From NCBI GenBank assembly GCA_036898135.1, contig CM072511.1:73256293-73320292 (forward strand): DNA of 64,000 bases, in the 5' to 3' direction. This document shows positions 1 through 11,119 of the stretch, one piece after another. Each line of letters begins with the position of its first letter. Position 1 is the stretch's first letter. The notes below the pieces were generated by a model. It did no database searches, had not been told where the DNA came from, and saw only the letters and a program-made list of their open reading frames with translations. The DNA comes from Oncomelania hupensis. Its lineage: Eukaryota; Mollusca; Gastropoda; Littorinimorpha; Pomatiopsidae. Position numbers and translations under genes: made by a program.

Positions 1-118
1 TGACTTCTGTGTAGAAGACTTTCGCCCAGTGATGCCGTGCTAACATTACCCCTGTTAGACGCCTCTGACGACACGCCGGGAAACGTTGGGCCTATTCTAT
101 TCAGTGCCCGAACCCACA
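1..118 (-). mobile_element. RTE-like LINE, 5'-end fragment
   Basis: The reverse complement matches the 5' leader also seen at 24620, 40687 and 48640: GGGTTCGGGCACTGAATAG, then a GGCGTGTCGT block and a CATCACTGGGCGAAAGTC block. It is non-coding leader only, upstream of the endonuclease ORF in better copies. It is cut by the window start, so its true length is unknown. Confidence 0.75.
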
Positions 119-149
119 AACAGCAATATATTACAGACACACAACAAGG

Positions 150-285
150 GCAACAAAATACAAGACATACACGTGGCGTAAAGGCAGGAAGATCGCTACA
201 ATAGGAAACTGAAAGGAAAATAGTTTTGTATTTTTAAAATTAAATTGGCTGCATCTAATATTATTTTGAAGGGAGAGCAAAAAAA
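150..285 (-). repeat. SINE-B fragment (tRNA-headed family)
   Basis: It shares the block GTAAAGGCAGG(A/G)AGATCGCT and the following T-rich stretch with the better copy at 13508-13857. Neither the tRNA-like head nor the AAT tail is retained, so this is an internal fragment. Confidence 0.5.
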
Positions 286-454
286 CCCATGACTCCTGCA
301 TACCAGCCCAGGAATATTAAGTGAAGAATGGCTAAAAACAATAAACAGGCACACGTATACACTCACTGTAACTGCCGCACCCACATCTTACAAAATCCAA
401 CTTATGTGACTCATCTCGTCAGACTTTTTAACAAAGAAACGAAACGGCCTATGG

Positions 455-668
455 GACTTACTTGGTTTGGTGAATTTTGAAAACAAGGATTTACTTAATA
501 ATAAACTGACAAAACCAAGCGGATTTGACTTACTTGGTTTTGTGAATTTTTTTAACAAGGATTTAATTCAATAATAAACTGACAAAACCAAGCAGGTGAC
601 TTGCTTGGTTTTGTCATGTTCTCAACAAAGATCTATCTCAAGAATAATCTGACAAAACAAAGCAAGTC
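455..668. repeat. Three-unit palindromic tandem repeat (70-72 bp unit)
   Basis: Units lie at about 455-526, 527-597 and 598-668. Each opens with GACTT(A/G)CTTGGTTTTG and closes with TGACAAAACCAAGC, the near reverse complement of the opening, so each unit and each junction could fold as a hairpin. A related CTCGGTTTTGTCAG block recurs near 840. No ORF is involved. Confidence 0.8.
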
Positions 669-2093
669 CACAAATAGTCTTAAAACATCAAATCTATCAA
701 ACATTTCTTTAACATTCAAGGTATGCACTCTTAAATCGAGGAATTGCATTATAATATGCCCTTAAACTTCCAGAAACGATCGCGTAATATAGCGCAACAC
801 AAAACGTCGATTTTCTCGAAAGTAGGTTTTGTGGACTTGCTCGGTTTTGTCAGTTCACGGCAGATTTCTGTGTTTATTTCTTTGATTATTTTCGTATCTG
901 TGCACTTCATGATGATTATTATTTTTTTAAAGTAACTGTTCAGTTTCTATAATGTAGCGAAAAAATTTAAACTGGTAATGTGTTGAATATTTTGTATATA
1001 TCATTGAATAATTATATTTTGGGTTACTGTTGCAAGCACCAGAGACGACCAAGAGACACAATAAAATCCTTGAAACTCTTTCGTACTCGGTCACTGCTTC
1101 TTTTATAGGCAACCACAATCATATTTGCTCATTACTTTGGGGTTGTAAGTGTTATGAACAATATATGTCCCTGAAGCTGACGTCTGTATAAAGCCGCTTG
1201 TGTACAGATTGAAAATGACACTAGTAAGTTATTTCTCAATGTTATTGTGATCATTACGATTGTTGATTGATGACTGACAAATGACAGTGAGATTAAACAA
1301 TAGTCTTATATACCCATAATTATAATGATTATATGAATGTATGCTCTGATTTTATATTCCTTATCTTCTTTTTTTAAAATTTGGTTTTAGTGTTTGTGTG
1401 TGTGTGATTTTTTTTATAAACATCTGCTATAACTAGAAATATCATAAGTATTTGCCATTAATTTGTGTACAGCTGTAAACGATACAGGATTGCGAACAAA
1501 AATCACAATAGCAACTGATGTCAACCAATTCTCGGAAAAACACTAGTAGACCACCCAAACATAGGAATGTTTAGCAAGTGATGAAGAAGAACTGCTAAAG
1601 AAATTGCCCAGCACATTGAACAGTTATACAGTAATTATTAATTTACATTTAAGTAAAGTCGTGTTAAAATTTGTGTTGAACATATACAAGTTGACTGGTG
1701 TCATTCTATTTGTATTGTTGTGTGTCCACTAGCTCTTCTTCTCCTAAGACCTAGTAAACTAGTCATTTGATTAGTAAAAAGCATTTCTTAAAATGAGCCA
1801 ATGATACTTTAAAACCCGAGAACAAATATAAATTTTTATGTGACCAACACCGTGATTAGTCTTTAACATCGCTTTGGACTTTTGGTAAAGAACGTCTGAT
1901 AGAGGTAGCTTAACGCCCCATCTATCTACAAGTCTTACTCCCCTTGAAAGATAAACGCATCTTCTCCAGGATATCATCACAAGGAGAAGATTCAGAGTGG
2001 GGATGGCATAATTGACGAGCTGTGCTGAGTTCATTACAACGTGTTAAAGTTAAAGGTTTTCGTTGGATTAAAGTTATCGAAATGTGTGTGTAC

Positions 2094-2094
<1 letters not shown>
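669..2094. other. AT-rich intergenic stretch, nothing recognised
   Basis: There is no ORF with protein-like composition on the plus strand. An open 87-codon minus-strand frame ends the stretch (2034-1771) but matches no family I recognise and lacks splice or promoter context. I see no repeat ends. Confidence 0.5.
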
Positions 2095-2139
<45 letters not shown>

Positions 2140-2224
2140 GAGGGGGGTAGGGCGGGGTGTTAAAATTTATTTTGGGTTGGTCAGCTGAAGTACTTTAGCG
2201 AAAGTGATCATCATATTTTGGGTA

Positions 2225-2300
<76 letters not shown>
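2095..2300. repeat. AG, CT and CA microsatellites
   Basis: A pure AG tract runs from about 2095 to 2136. A CT tract (2231-2277) passes directly into a CA tract (2277-2300). The AG and CT tracts face each other across about 95 bp and could pair. Confidence 0.95.
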
Positions 2301-2301
<1 letters not shown>

Positions 2302-3797
2302 TTCTTTAGGATATGCATGTATTTTCATGAAGATGTTTGGTTGTGTTTTTGATTGTGCTTTAACTCGAAATTGGCGGAAACCGATTTTTAAATTTTTGTT
2401 TGTTTTGTTGCTGATTGTAGTGAAGTCAATGGCCCATTATTCCATGCTAATTATGAGTGATGATCTTTACGCTGTCCAATTTCCTTGATAAAATAATAAA
2501 GATTTGTTGAATTGAACTGAATTGAATTTCATTTGGCTTCTTTGTTATAAGGCCGAGTACATTACAAAAATTAACACTTTTGAAAATGTTATGTGGGACC
2601 GTCTGGATATACATTTGAATGGCTTGCCATTTTGTTTTTATTTTATACTAGAATTCCGTGCTATGTATAAATGAACAGGCCGTTCCACTCGTCTTTACTC
2701 GAAGTGTAATGGCCTAAAATTACAAATCATGTATATAGTGAAAAATCTTATGAATGTACACTGGCTCTACAGACGACGATGCCACGAGTTTGGTGGTCAC
2801 AACTTTATGTGTACATTTGTGCATTCTTCATGACATTGTGATGTTATTGTTCGTCGATGCATGTTCATAAGTGTTTTAAGATGATGATCATGATGGAACA
2901 TTATTTATGAAGTGCTAATAATGGAATATATGATAAGTTTGGTGGTCTTCGTCAATAAAATGATGCGGTGTTGAATTTTTTTTCCTCGATGAATATTTTG
3001 CTAAGAAAGAACGCTTTAGGCGAGATAAGATGTGGAGATGTTTTAAGCTTCATTTCCTCTTCTAATTCTGTTCTTTCTTTTTCTGTTTTCTCTTCCTTCT
3101 CCTCCATTTAAAAATAACCAACAAACCTTCTCTCTACCACCTCCACATCCTCCTTCATTTCGCCACATCACAAAACTGCGCAGACTCAAACGAAATACAT
3201 AATTGTTCCTGCATACTCTTTCAGTCACAATAATGTATTTATTTATTTATTTATCCTGTGTCACTTACACAACTTCTGTAAAGTTGTGGCGACAGTGATC
3301 CGAGTCAGTAATGATCATCCTTGCTTCATGTCGTACTACGGCCATTACTGACTAGTTACAAAGACATAAAAGTTCATTCTGATGTATTTGTGTAAAGACA
3401 TCGAAGAACAACGTCGCTAAGATATTAACGCGAACAATGTCGTCGCAGCCGGATTATTTTACTTCCATCCTTCTCCCACTTTCGCTCTCACGCACACACA
3501 CAAACACACACACACAAACACGCAAAGCGTTTTGGGGACAGTAAAAGAGAGAATGTGATGGCGTACATGTAAGCACAGGCGTGTGTGTTAATCAACCATT
3601 AAAGCCCCCACGTACGACGCACTCGCAACCTTGGAATTTAGCAGCAAAGCAGGCTGTGTTCGGCTGTAACGTGGGGTTTCTGTGTTGCTGGGCTCTGCAC
3701 AAAGGAATGCTGTAACCCTCACGCTTTATACTATGGGAACTGCTAGTTAGTCACCCGGTGAATTACTTTAATACATTTATTTATTTAGCTCGGTCTG
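2301..3797. other. Intergenic, nothing recognised
   Basis: AT-rich sequence with a short ATTT tract near 3231-3252 and CA-rich sequence near 3490-3525. No convincing coding exon or transposon boundary is seen. Confidence 0.5.
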
Positions 3798-5147
3798 TGT
3801 TAAGGCTGGGGTACAGAGATAGATAGAAAATGGTAAAAGGTCACTGTCACACTAGCTTTCACACGGCTATGAATCATATGTAGTCCAGCCACTTGATAAC
3901 AGTTAAAATCACACATTTATTTCTTCTACTCTATACAAAATTTTCGATGTACTAATCTACCTTAAAAAGTCATAAGTCAATGCAAATAATTCGATCACTG
4001 ATAGTCTAGGCAGCTGTTATGTCTTCATAGGGCACTGGCTACTAGCGTTCTTGAAGATTGGACTACTGTGGTCCGTTTTACTATAGTTCTGAAGAGTGGA
4101 CTACTGTGGTCCTTTTGCTATCTGGTTTAGTGCACTTTTTCCTATGCACTTAACTTTGGTGTAGCGGGTTTGAAGCCCTTCATTGAGGTAGCTTCTGGTA
4201 CACGCTGGGTCGTCGTGTAGTTTGGTTCCTTGACAAGCTGTGTTGTCTTGGAGAGTGTTTTCCAGTGGAGCTCTCTCAGTCCTGTGCTGTAGAGGCTAAA
4301 CAGCCAACTCGTCTTTTCTGTGGAGTTGGGCGCACGGGATATCTCGCCTGCTCGTCTGTAATATAAGAGACGAAATTCTGCACAACTCTGAGTAATAGGT
4401 CTGTGCAGAGCGTCTCACTGAAAGCCAAAGTAGCCCTCAGTGATAGCTCCACATCTCTATACATAAGCGACGAACATTCTGCTACGTCCGTGGTCCACTG
4501 GAATCTCAACTCTAATTTCCTATACATACATAAATATAACTCGTGGTTAATTAAACACATAAAGAATTAATAATATTATAAACATTCACTGGTACAGCCA
4601 CTGGTCTGCAAACATACATATAGATTAAACAACAGTGGTTCCGTCAGGTATACAACATGGTGTCCAAACCGGTCGTGCTTAACACGTGTTCGGCTTCTCC
4701 ACGTGGTAAGGCAAATTCGGATTAACAATTCAAATCTATGCATAGCAAATTCCACAAACATACTTTCAACAATAATATAAATATATCACGATGAAACAGA
4801 AGTATGTTCATTTACCTGTTTGACAAAGTCAGGCTCGTGGCTACTTGATTGAATTCTAAGATTCTCAAGTCCTGCTTCCTGGTCTGTTCAGGAGAGATTT
4901 CTGCTAACTGTGTAGCTGTTTACTACTCCTCGTTTCAAACTCGACTCCCGTTCTATCTCTCTATTTGAATCAGCCAGACCTGGTTGATTCCATTCTAAAC
5001 TGTGTTCTCATAGGCTGGTAGTCGACTCGCCTAACGTAGCTACGATGATGTCATTGCCTTCGCTCTTACCGTCAGCTACCACTGTGTGTAAACGGCAGTA
5101 TATCATTGCTACGCTTGATTACTTACATCGTCTGCTGCAGCCTAACA
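3798..5147. mobile_element. Possible solo LTR (weak)
   Basis: The stretch starts TGTTAAGGCTG and ends with CAGCCTAACA, an imperfect inverted pair with the TG...CA form of LTR ends. Read on the minus strand, an AATAAA lies about 120 bp before the end. The flanks (GTCTG on the left, TTAAC on the right) do not form a target-site duplication, and no second copy is present, so this remains a suggestion. Confidence 0.25.
4053..4127. repeat. Two 38-bp tandem units
   Basis: GGACTACTGTGGTCC occurs in each unit. It contains the inverted pair GGAC/GTCC around a 7-bp spacer, within nearly identical 38-bp neighbours. Confidence 0.7.
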
Positions 5148-5662
5148 TTAACATTCTAAGATTACAATGACTAAACAAGGCTACAACGTAAGGTAAGCAG
5201 GGTAAAACTAGTCATCTTGCGACATCGGCGTTGAACAAAAAAGCGTGGGAGTTGAAAGAGATGGAGTATCTGAAATAAAACTTGAAGCGACTACCTAGAC
5301 CAAGAAAGTTCACACACATAAACATTTAAAAATAAAACATACTGTCTGGTGGAAGTGTATTACATTATAGCCCCAGCATCCTCCACTCCCGTTTGTCAGC
5401 CACGTTTTCAGAGAAGTGCACTGCCACAAGATTAGAAACTTGCCTCACTATCGGCTTTTGGCAAAGATTTAACCACAGGCGCTTTATCTGGATACAATAG
5501 CGTAGAACGCTATGGAATTCCCTTTGTAAAATATTTATTTTCATCACTTTCAGCTAAATAGTCTTTATTTAGGAGCATATTTTCTAAACAAAATACAATG
5601 TAAGATTTCTCTAACTAATGTATTTTCTCCGTAAAGTACTTATTATTTACCTAAACAATATA

Positions 5663-5749
5663 CTATCCTATCCTATCACTCAAAGGTCGTAGGGGCACCA
5701 CAGATGATCGTTTAACCAGCATACTCCACCTTTCTGTGTTCACAGCAGC
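5663..5749 (-). mobile_element. RTE-like LINE 3' end, left part (split by LTR element)
   Basis: The minus-strand 3' end of the RTE-like family: the CTATCCTATCCTAT tail, then the reverse complement of the GATCATCTGTGGTGCC block seen near 31270 and 55580. The copy resumes at 12809, directly beyond the LTR retrotransposon, which establishes the nesting order. Confidence 0.85.
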
Positions 5750-7062
5750 TGTTACGTTGAAACGCGCACGATAGTTCGTGTGTGACGCGCACGATAGATC
5801 TGATATCGTTTTGTTTCGCAAAGCATTCAATAACAGAGTGTATTTACCTTTGATTTGATTTTGCGTTGTTGTTAGGAGAAGCTTTGAATAACGTTGATAA
5901 TTTTCGTAAGTCGATATTATTGGAGAATTCTCTAGATTTGCTTGTTTACTGTCGGGTCATGAGCAATCTTGCCACTGTAGATTGTTCTAACCTATTAAGG
6001 GAAAAGTGAAAGCCCCAGTTGAAAACCTGTCTTTCCTTTGTAGGCATGACCGATTCACTGCAGCAACAGTACCCCCGTTGGAGTGCCGGGGGTTTCAGTA
6101 TAAATAGTATCCCCACTTTATGGAAATTTAGTGCTTTAAATTCCCACTGTCGCTGTCTTCCTCATTTACTCTTTCCCATTCCTGCTCTGTCCTATCACTC
6201 TGCTATACTATCTTCTTCTTCGCTAGATCAATGACCTACCTTTTTTCTTGAAAACTCTTCCTGGACAAGACTCCTTGTTTGTGTATGAGGTCTGTTGGAT
6301 CAGCTTGGGAGTGTTGGACGCTTTCTGCGGGGTGGTCACTAGGGCTTTCTATGATGTTATTATTTAGCAATATAGGCATTTTATATGTATATGTTTTGTT
6401 GATAATTTATAATGATGTTTGTATTCTATTTTGTTTTTGTAACCGGGGGTTCGAGTAGTTGGGGTAAAGCCTCAGCCGTCCCCTGCGTGGGATGTCTTTA
6501 TTGTAAAGTGACTGGCCGTGGAGGGCATTCAATTTTTCCACTAGGGTTGTTTCAGCAGATCTTTTATGCGGATCGGGGGTTGTCCGGTCCTGATTTGGCT
6601 CGGAAGAGTCCGCTGGACCTAAAGCAACAATCAATCAATCAATCAATCAATCACTGTCGATCGAAGCTTCGCGATAGGTGTAGATATTTGAGAAAATTCT
6701 TGGACTGTGAAGAAAGATGTATGACGTAATACAGTGATGACGAAATTTTAGTTTGATTGGTTGTAACCTGTCACTCGGGAACATTCTGACGTTATCTCGA
6801 GTTTAGAGAAAAACTATATAATCGATGCACTGAGAAAAGTTGAGGGTGTTGCTGAAAGTTGTAAAAAGTGAAAAATGATTGAACGATTATATGCAGTTGT
6901 TGATGTACACTGAATAACGTTGGGAAACTTCATACGACGACTCCGTGTCTTGTTGCCGATTGAACGGGTTGTGTGGATAAACGAATCAGAGTTACACTTA
7001 TCAGGATTTCAGCATTGGGGCTGAATCAACTACTGATAGAAAAACACCAAACGAGTATAACA
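5750..7062 (+). repeat. 5' LTR, interrupted by a SINE-like insertion
   Basis: Aligns by eye with the 609-bp 3' LTR over 5750-5954 and 6653-7062. The extra 698 bp is a SINE-A copy flanked by ACTGTCG on both sides. TATATAA and, further on, AATAAA-type sequence correspond to the 3' LTR. The LTRs differ at scattered positions, so the insertion is not very recent. Confidence 0.92.
5955..6652 (+). mobile_element. SINE-A copy 1, with extra 5' sequence
   Basis: The body from about 6069 matches the family consensus visible across this window: 5' hairpin, TATAAATAG, and a 3' end reading CCGCTGGACCTAAAGCAA followed by an AATC tail. The TSD is ACTGTCG (5948-5954 and 6653-6659), and the uninterrupted 3' LTR confirms both junctions. 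Unlike other copies, about 114 bp (5955-6068) precede the usual 5' hairpin inside the TSDs. This may be a 5' transduction or a longer master form. Confidence 0.9.
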
Positions 7063-7066
7063 TGTT

Positions 7067-7080
7067 TGGGGGGCCAAGCT
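7067..7080 (+). promoter_or_regulatory. Candidate primer binding site
   Basis: TGGGGGGCCAAGCT begins 4 nt after the 5' LTR. A tRNA 3' end with terminal CCA could pair with the initial TGG. The matching tRNA was not identified, so this rests mainly on position. Confidence 0.35.
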
Positions 7081-7552
7081 GCGATCTACGCCATAGCCAA
7101 GGGTTCAACTGCTACAAAAAGCGAGTCAACGTCACGAGAGGCAGTCATCGAGGGTAGCCGCCAACGAGTTGCGTCGGGAGGGGTTAACATATTGGGACTA
7201 CATCACCGATAGATTCGGGTTGACTGCAAGGGCGTGTAGTCGCCGAAGAGTTGCTTCGTGAGCGAACAACAGTCCGGGACTACGTGGCTGCCGCAAGACT
7301 AGGTCAAGGGACAGTCTCGGAGCTACATCGCCAGTATTACAGAGAGCGACGAGCGGACGTCGCGTCTGCTTCAGCACAAGAGCGTATACATCCACACCAG
7401 CGTGGTGCAGCGTCGCATACGACGAGGACAGCGGGTCCTACGTCAGCAAAGGCGACTAGTGACAAGCATCAGCGCTACTGCAGAAAGCGTGCTGTTCTAG
7501 AACAATCTTGAAAGGTTCAGCATAATCAAGAACTTTCCAGAAAAGCATCAAG

Positions 7553-8754
7553 ATGGCTGATTTCTGGCAGAAAGGATTTGAACTGAATCTAAAAGGCAAG
7601 CAGCTGACGGAGTACGTCAAGTCTCAGGAGAGAATACAAGAAAGAGAACAAGACGAGCAGCGTCGCCGTGAAGAAAGAGAATTAGAAGAGCGGCGTCAAG
7701 AAAGAGAAGAACAACATCGCCGAGAAGAAAGAGAACTAGAAGAGCAGCGTCGCCGTGAAGAAAGAGAAATTGAACAGCAGCGTCAAGAAAGAGAAGAGCA
7801 ACGTCGCCGAGAAGAAAGAGAAGAGTAGCGGCAAGGAAGAGAAGCTGAGCGTCAGTACCAGCTAGAGTTTTGATTGATTGATTGATTGTTGCTTTAGGTC
7901 CAGCGGACTCCTCCGAGCCCAAATCAGGACCGCAGCTAGAGTTGGCGCGTATCCAAAACAATCAGCATGCGCCACAAGTCATCAGCGACAACAAGGCTCC
8001 AAAATTGCCAGCGTTCGTTGACGGGAAGGACCAGATCGACAGTTATCTGGCGAGATTTGAAAGGTTCGCTGAAAGCTCTAACTGGCAACCTCAAGACCGG
8101 GCAATTCGATTAAGTGCACTTCTGACGGGGCAAGCACTCGGCGTTTACACCAGACTGTCGAACGATGACGCCAAAAACTACGACGTCTTGAAAGAGGCCC
8201 TTCTGCATTGCTACAGCTTCACAGAGAAGGGCTACCGTAAACGCTTCCGGGAATGCCGGCCTTTGTCAAACGAGACACCAACGCAATTTGTGGAGCACCT
8301 GTCATCATACTTACACAAGTGGGTGGAATTATCAGGCCAAGGGAAGTCTTACGATAGTCTCCATGACCTGATCGTGAAGGAGAAATTTCTCAATGCCTGT
8401 CACAAGGACCTGGCGACCCATTTAGAATTACAAAAGCTGCAGACGCTTAAAGATGTGACTGAGGTTGCTGAAAGATACCTTATCGCTCATGGGAAGACGC
8501 TGGGGCCACCCAAGGCGACGAAATATTTTCAGAAGACTGGAAACCATGGGAACCAGATCCTAGGAAGTCAGACGAGCCAGAGACACACGGACTCCACGCC
8601 ACCTCCCAGGGAAGGGCACTCAAGAGGCTGTTTCATCTGCAACGCTACATACCACAGAGCTGCCAACTGTCCTCAAAACAGAAATAGCGGACAGCAGAGC
8701 AATTCACAACTTTCCGGCACCTCTCATAAAAACTCGTGGGTATCGCCATTATAA
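7553..8754 (+). pseudogene. gag of the Gmr1-like element (broken)
   Basis: The start is the ATG at 7553 (MADFWQKGFELN). The first ~90 codons form a strongly charged R/E-rich coiled-coil repeat, ended by an in-frame TAG at 7826. A capsid-like gag region follows (around QIDSYLARFERFAESSNW, then TPTQFVEHL), and then a perfect CCHC zinc knuckle, GCFICNATYHRAANC, spacing C-X2-C-X4-H-X4-C, near 8630-8672. A 63-bp SINE stub plus 11-bp TSD (74 bp in total) sits at 7870-7943 and shifts the frame. The apparent ATG at 7882 belongs to the stub, not to gag. The product would be the virus-like-particle structural protein of the retrotransposon. It is not functional as it stands. Confidence 0.88.
7870..7932 (-). 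mobile_element. SINE-A 63-bp 3' stub inside gag
   Basis: TGAT-repeat tail, then TTGCTTTAGGTCCAGCGGAC and onward for the last ~45 bp of SINE-A. It is flanked by the 11-bp TSD CAGCTAGAGTT (7859-7869 and 7933-7943). Because the gag frame matches on either side once 74 bp are discounted, it is clearly an insertion. Confidence 0.93.
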
Positions 8755-9412
8755 ATTAAAACGAGGTTATATGAAACCAAGTTCCGGTATGGCTTGTTTT
8801 GCTTTTATCAAAGCTTGATGCGTGACTTTTAAATATGGCAAATTGCCGAAAACGACGATTGTTAGAGCCAGAAAACGAGTGGGATAAGTATAAAAACGGT
8901 GGAGGAAGTACATGCTCAGTGAAAGAATGCAAAAAACAATCGTAGAGGCCTGTATTTGTGGCGACTTCGGAGGTGCGTCGATCATCGACAGAAAGTGAAA
9001 CAACATAGCTTCGCCGTCGCAACCTTCACAAAACACGAAGTAACTGACTATTTTAGGCGAGCGTTGTGGCCAAGTGGGCTAAGGCGGGACTAACTTGCCT
9101 TGTCCACAAGCTGTGCGCCTGACAGGTGTGGGTTCGAGCCAGCATCTGGGCGTTATGTTTTTCCGAATATTTTTCAAAAATTCACAAATAATGTTAGGTA
9201 GGTAGGGTTTAGGCGCGCCACTGGCGATAGAAAGGGATAATAAACTGCAGCAAAAAAAAAAATGTGAGGGTACGATACAGGTGGCCAGTGACATAATTAT
9301 GTTATTATTCTTGAATATTTGGAAATAACTCACTAAAACACGCGTAGAAAAAAAAAACGGAAGTATTTTTCATAGAGGGGATTCCCGTTGGTGCATAGGA
9401 TAGCAGAAAAGT
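8755..9412 (+). mobile_element. Non-coding insertion between gag and PR, with a tRNA-like SINE head
   Basis: This stretch has no gag or pol similarity. At 9064-9140 it carries a tRNA-like module: an A-box-like TGGCCAAGTGGGCTAAGG and a B box GGGTTCGAGCC with a long variable-arm-type spacing (Ser/Leu-like). An A-run follows near 9251. It is best read as a tRNA-derived SINE; its ends were not resolved. A short ORF from 8835 has cysteines but no recognised domain. Confidence 0.5.
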
Positions 9413-9955
9413 GTGAATACGGACAACGCAGCGGCGGGCAACCGACATAGACGTTTCTCCAATCGACGGCAAACCAGTAGCTCTGACCATCAAGTGTGCG
9501 GCGGGAGCGCCATTCTTCCGAGTGAGACGGAGCGCAAAGCTACTCCTGCGGACGTGCAAGAGTGCATGACTGATGGCCAACTTCTCCTTGCCAACGGGAA
9601 ATCAATCCCCGTCGCCGCCAGCGCAGCTGTGACCATCCAGAACATGCCGGTTTCTAAGTGACGCGTCGGAAATCATGAAGTGACTGTCCTAAGAGACTCG
9701 GGCTGCAGTGGGGTCATCGTCAGAGAAGACCTAATCGCTAAAGAACAGTTCACTGGCGATTCTAAATGGACAAACATGGCCGACAGCAAATGTGTGAAAG
9801 CGCCAGTTGCGAAGATTCAAGTCAGCACCCTTTTTTACATAGGCGAAGTAGAAGCGGTTTGCCTGAAGAAGCCGCTGTATCATTTGATGATCGGGAATAT
9901 CGACGGCGCGAAAAGACCCGACGACTCCGATTCAGAATGGAGTCCTTCCTCAACC
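9413..9955 (+). pseudogene. Retropepsin (PR) region of the Gmr1-like element
   Basis: After a stretch containing LLLANGKSIPV, the frame crosses a TGA (9659-9661) and continues into an aspartic protease. Its catalytic motif is VLRDSGCSGVIV (D-S-G in place of the commoner D-T-G), and a C-terminal YHLMIGNIDGA matches the second conserved retropepsin block. Linker sequence with a TRAQAER motif follows towards integrase. The protease would process the gag-pol polyprotein. The in-frame stop, possibly a CGA-to-TGA CpG decay, breaks it. Confidence 0.8.
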
Positions 9956-10129
9956 CAATGCGTCGAAGTTGCAGAGGAGGATCCATTGCCATTTCCCGAT
10001 GGAGGCCTTACAGAGCTGCTAAGGGACAATGTGGCTACTCCGGCTCAGCCCTGCCGACCAGAGGTCATCGGTGCCGTTTCTACCAGGGCCCAGGCCGAGA
10101 GACAAGACGTCTACGCCATTGAGGGTCGC

Positions 10130-11110
10130 CGACAGCTCCAAAGCCGCCATCGTGGACAGAGATAAGCTGATCCAGCTCCAGGAAGCTGATAGCACTTTAA
10201 ACAAGGACAGGAACCGCCAAGACCATGTGACCAAGGGCAGTGGCACGGTCTATTTCGAGGTGAAGGCCAAGATCCTGTACAGAATCTTCCAGCACCCGAG
10301 GGTCAACGGATGGAAACCACTACGCCAAGTCTTGGTACCATTACCCCTAAGGCGCCAAGTGATGGAAGTAGCTCACGATTCCATCATGGGAGGTCACCTA
10401 GGCATCAAGAAAACGTCGGACAGAATCCAGGCGGTGTTCTACTGGCCAGGACTTCATGCGGACGTCAGCCGTTTCTGCCGATCATGTGACATTTGCCAGA
10501 AGACCATACCTCGAGGAAGGGTCCCTAAGTGCCTATGCAGAGAATGCCTTTGATCGACCGACCTTTCAAGAGGGTGGCCTTAGACTTAATCGGCGAAATA
10601 AAACCTCCGAGTGAAGGTCACCGGTGGGTACTGACTTTAGTGGACTATGCGACTCGGTACCCAGAAGCAGTGCCTCTGAAGAAGATTGACACTGTTGCAG
10701 AGCCGCTGGTGGACATGTTCAGCAGACTCGGAGTGCCTGAAGAAATCCTGACAGACCTCGGGACGCAGTTCGTCTCTGACTGCATGAAGGAGGTCAACAG
10801 ACTGCTGAGCATCCGGCATTTGACTACGACGCCTTACCATCCGATGTGCAACGGGCTGGTGCTGCTACCTACCGACCACAATAAGTTGCCGATGCAGTGG
10901 AAAGGCCCGTACGAAGTGGAGACCGTGGTGGGAATCAACGACTACAAGGTGAAGGTCGGCCAGCATTCCAAGATATACCACGCCAACCTCCTTAAGCTGT
11001 ACGTGGAAAGGCCATCGGAGACTGTACACGCAGCAACAGAAGCTGTGATCGACGACAATTTTGATAGCGAGGAACTGTTGGAACTGGGAGACTTCCACTG
11101 CAAAGAAGGC
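10130..11110 (+). pseudogene. Integrase of the Gmr1-like element, placed before RT, core truncated
   Basis: The N-terminal HHCC zinc-binding module is visible at about 10370-10505 (HDSIMGGHLG, then FCRSCDICQK). A frameshift near 10530 precedes the catalytic core: first Asp in ALDLIGEI, second Asp in TDLGTQFVSD. The core then stops at YHPMCNGLV and jumps directly to LLPTDHNKLPMQWKGPYEV, the C-terminal DNA-binding part. The segment that should hold the catalytic Glu and about 100 residues after it is therefore deleted. The family inserts retrotransposon cDNA into the host genome. Another frameshift lies near 10110. Confidence 0.85.
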
Positions 11111-11119
11111 ATCGATGAT

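Noticed and set aside
2204..2488. Plus-strand ORF of 94 codons through CT/CA repeats
   Set aside because: Most of it is microsatellite translated as LSLS/THTH; no domain remains outside the repeat.
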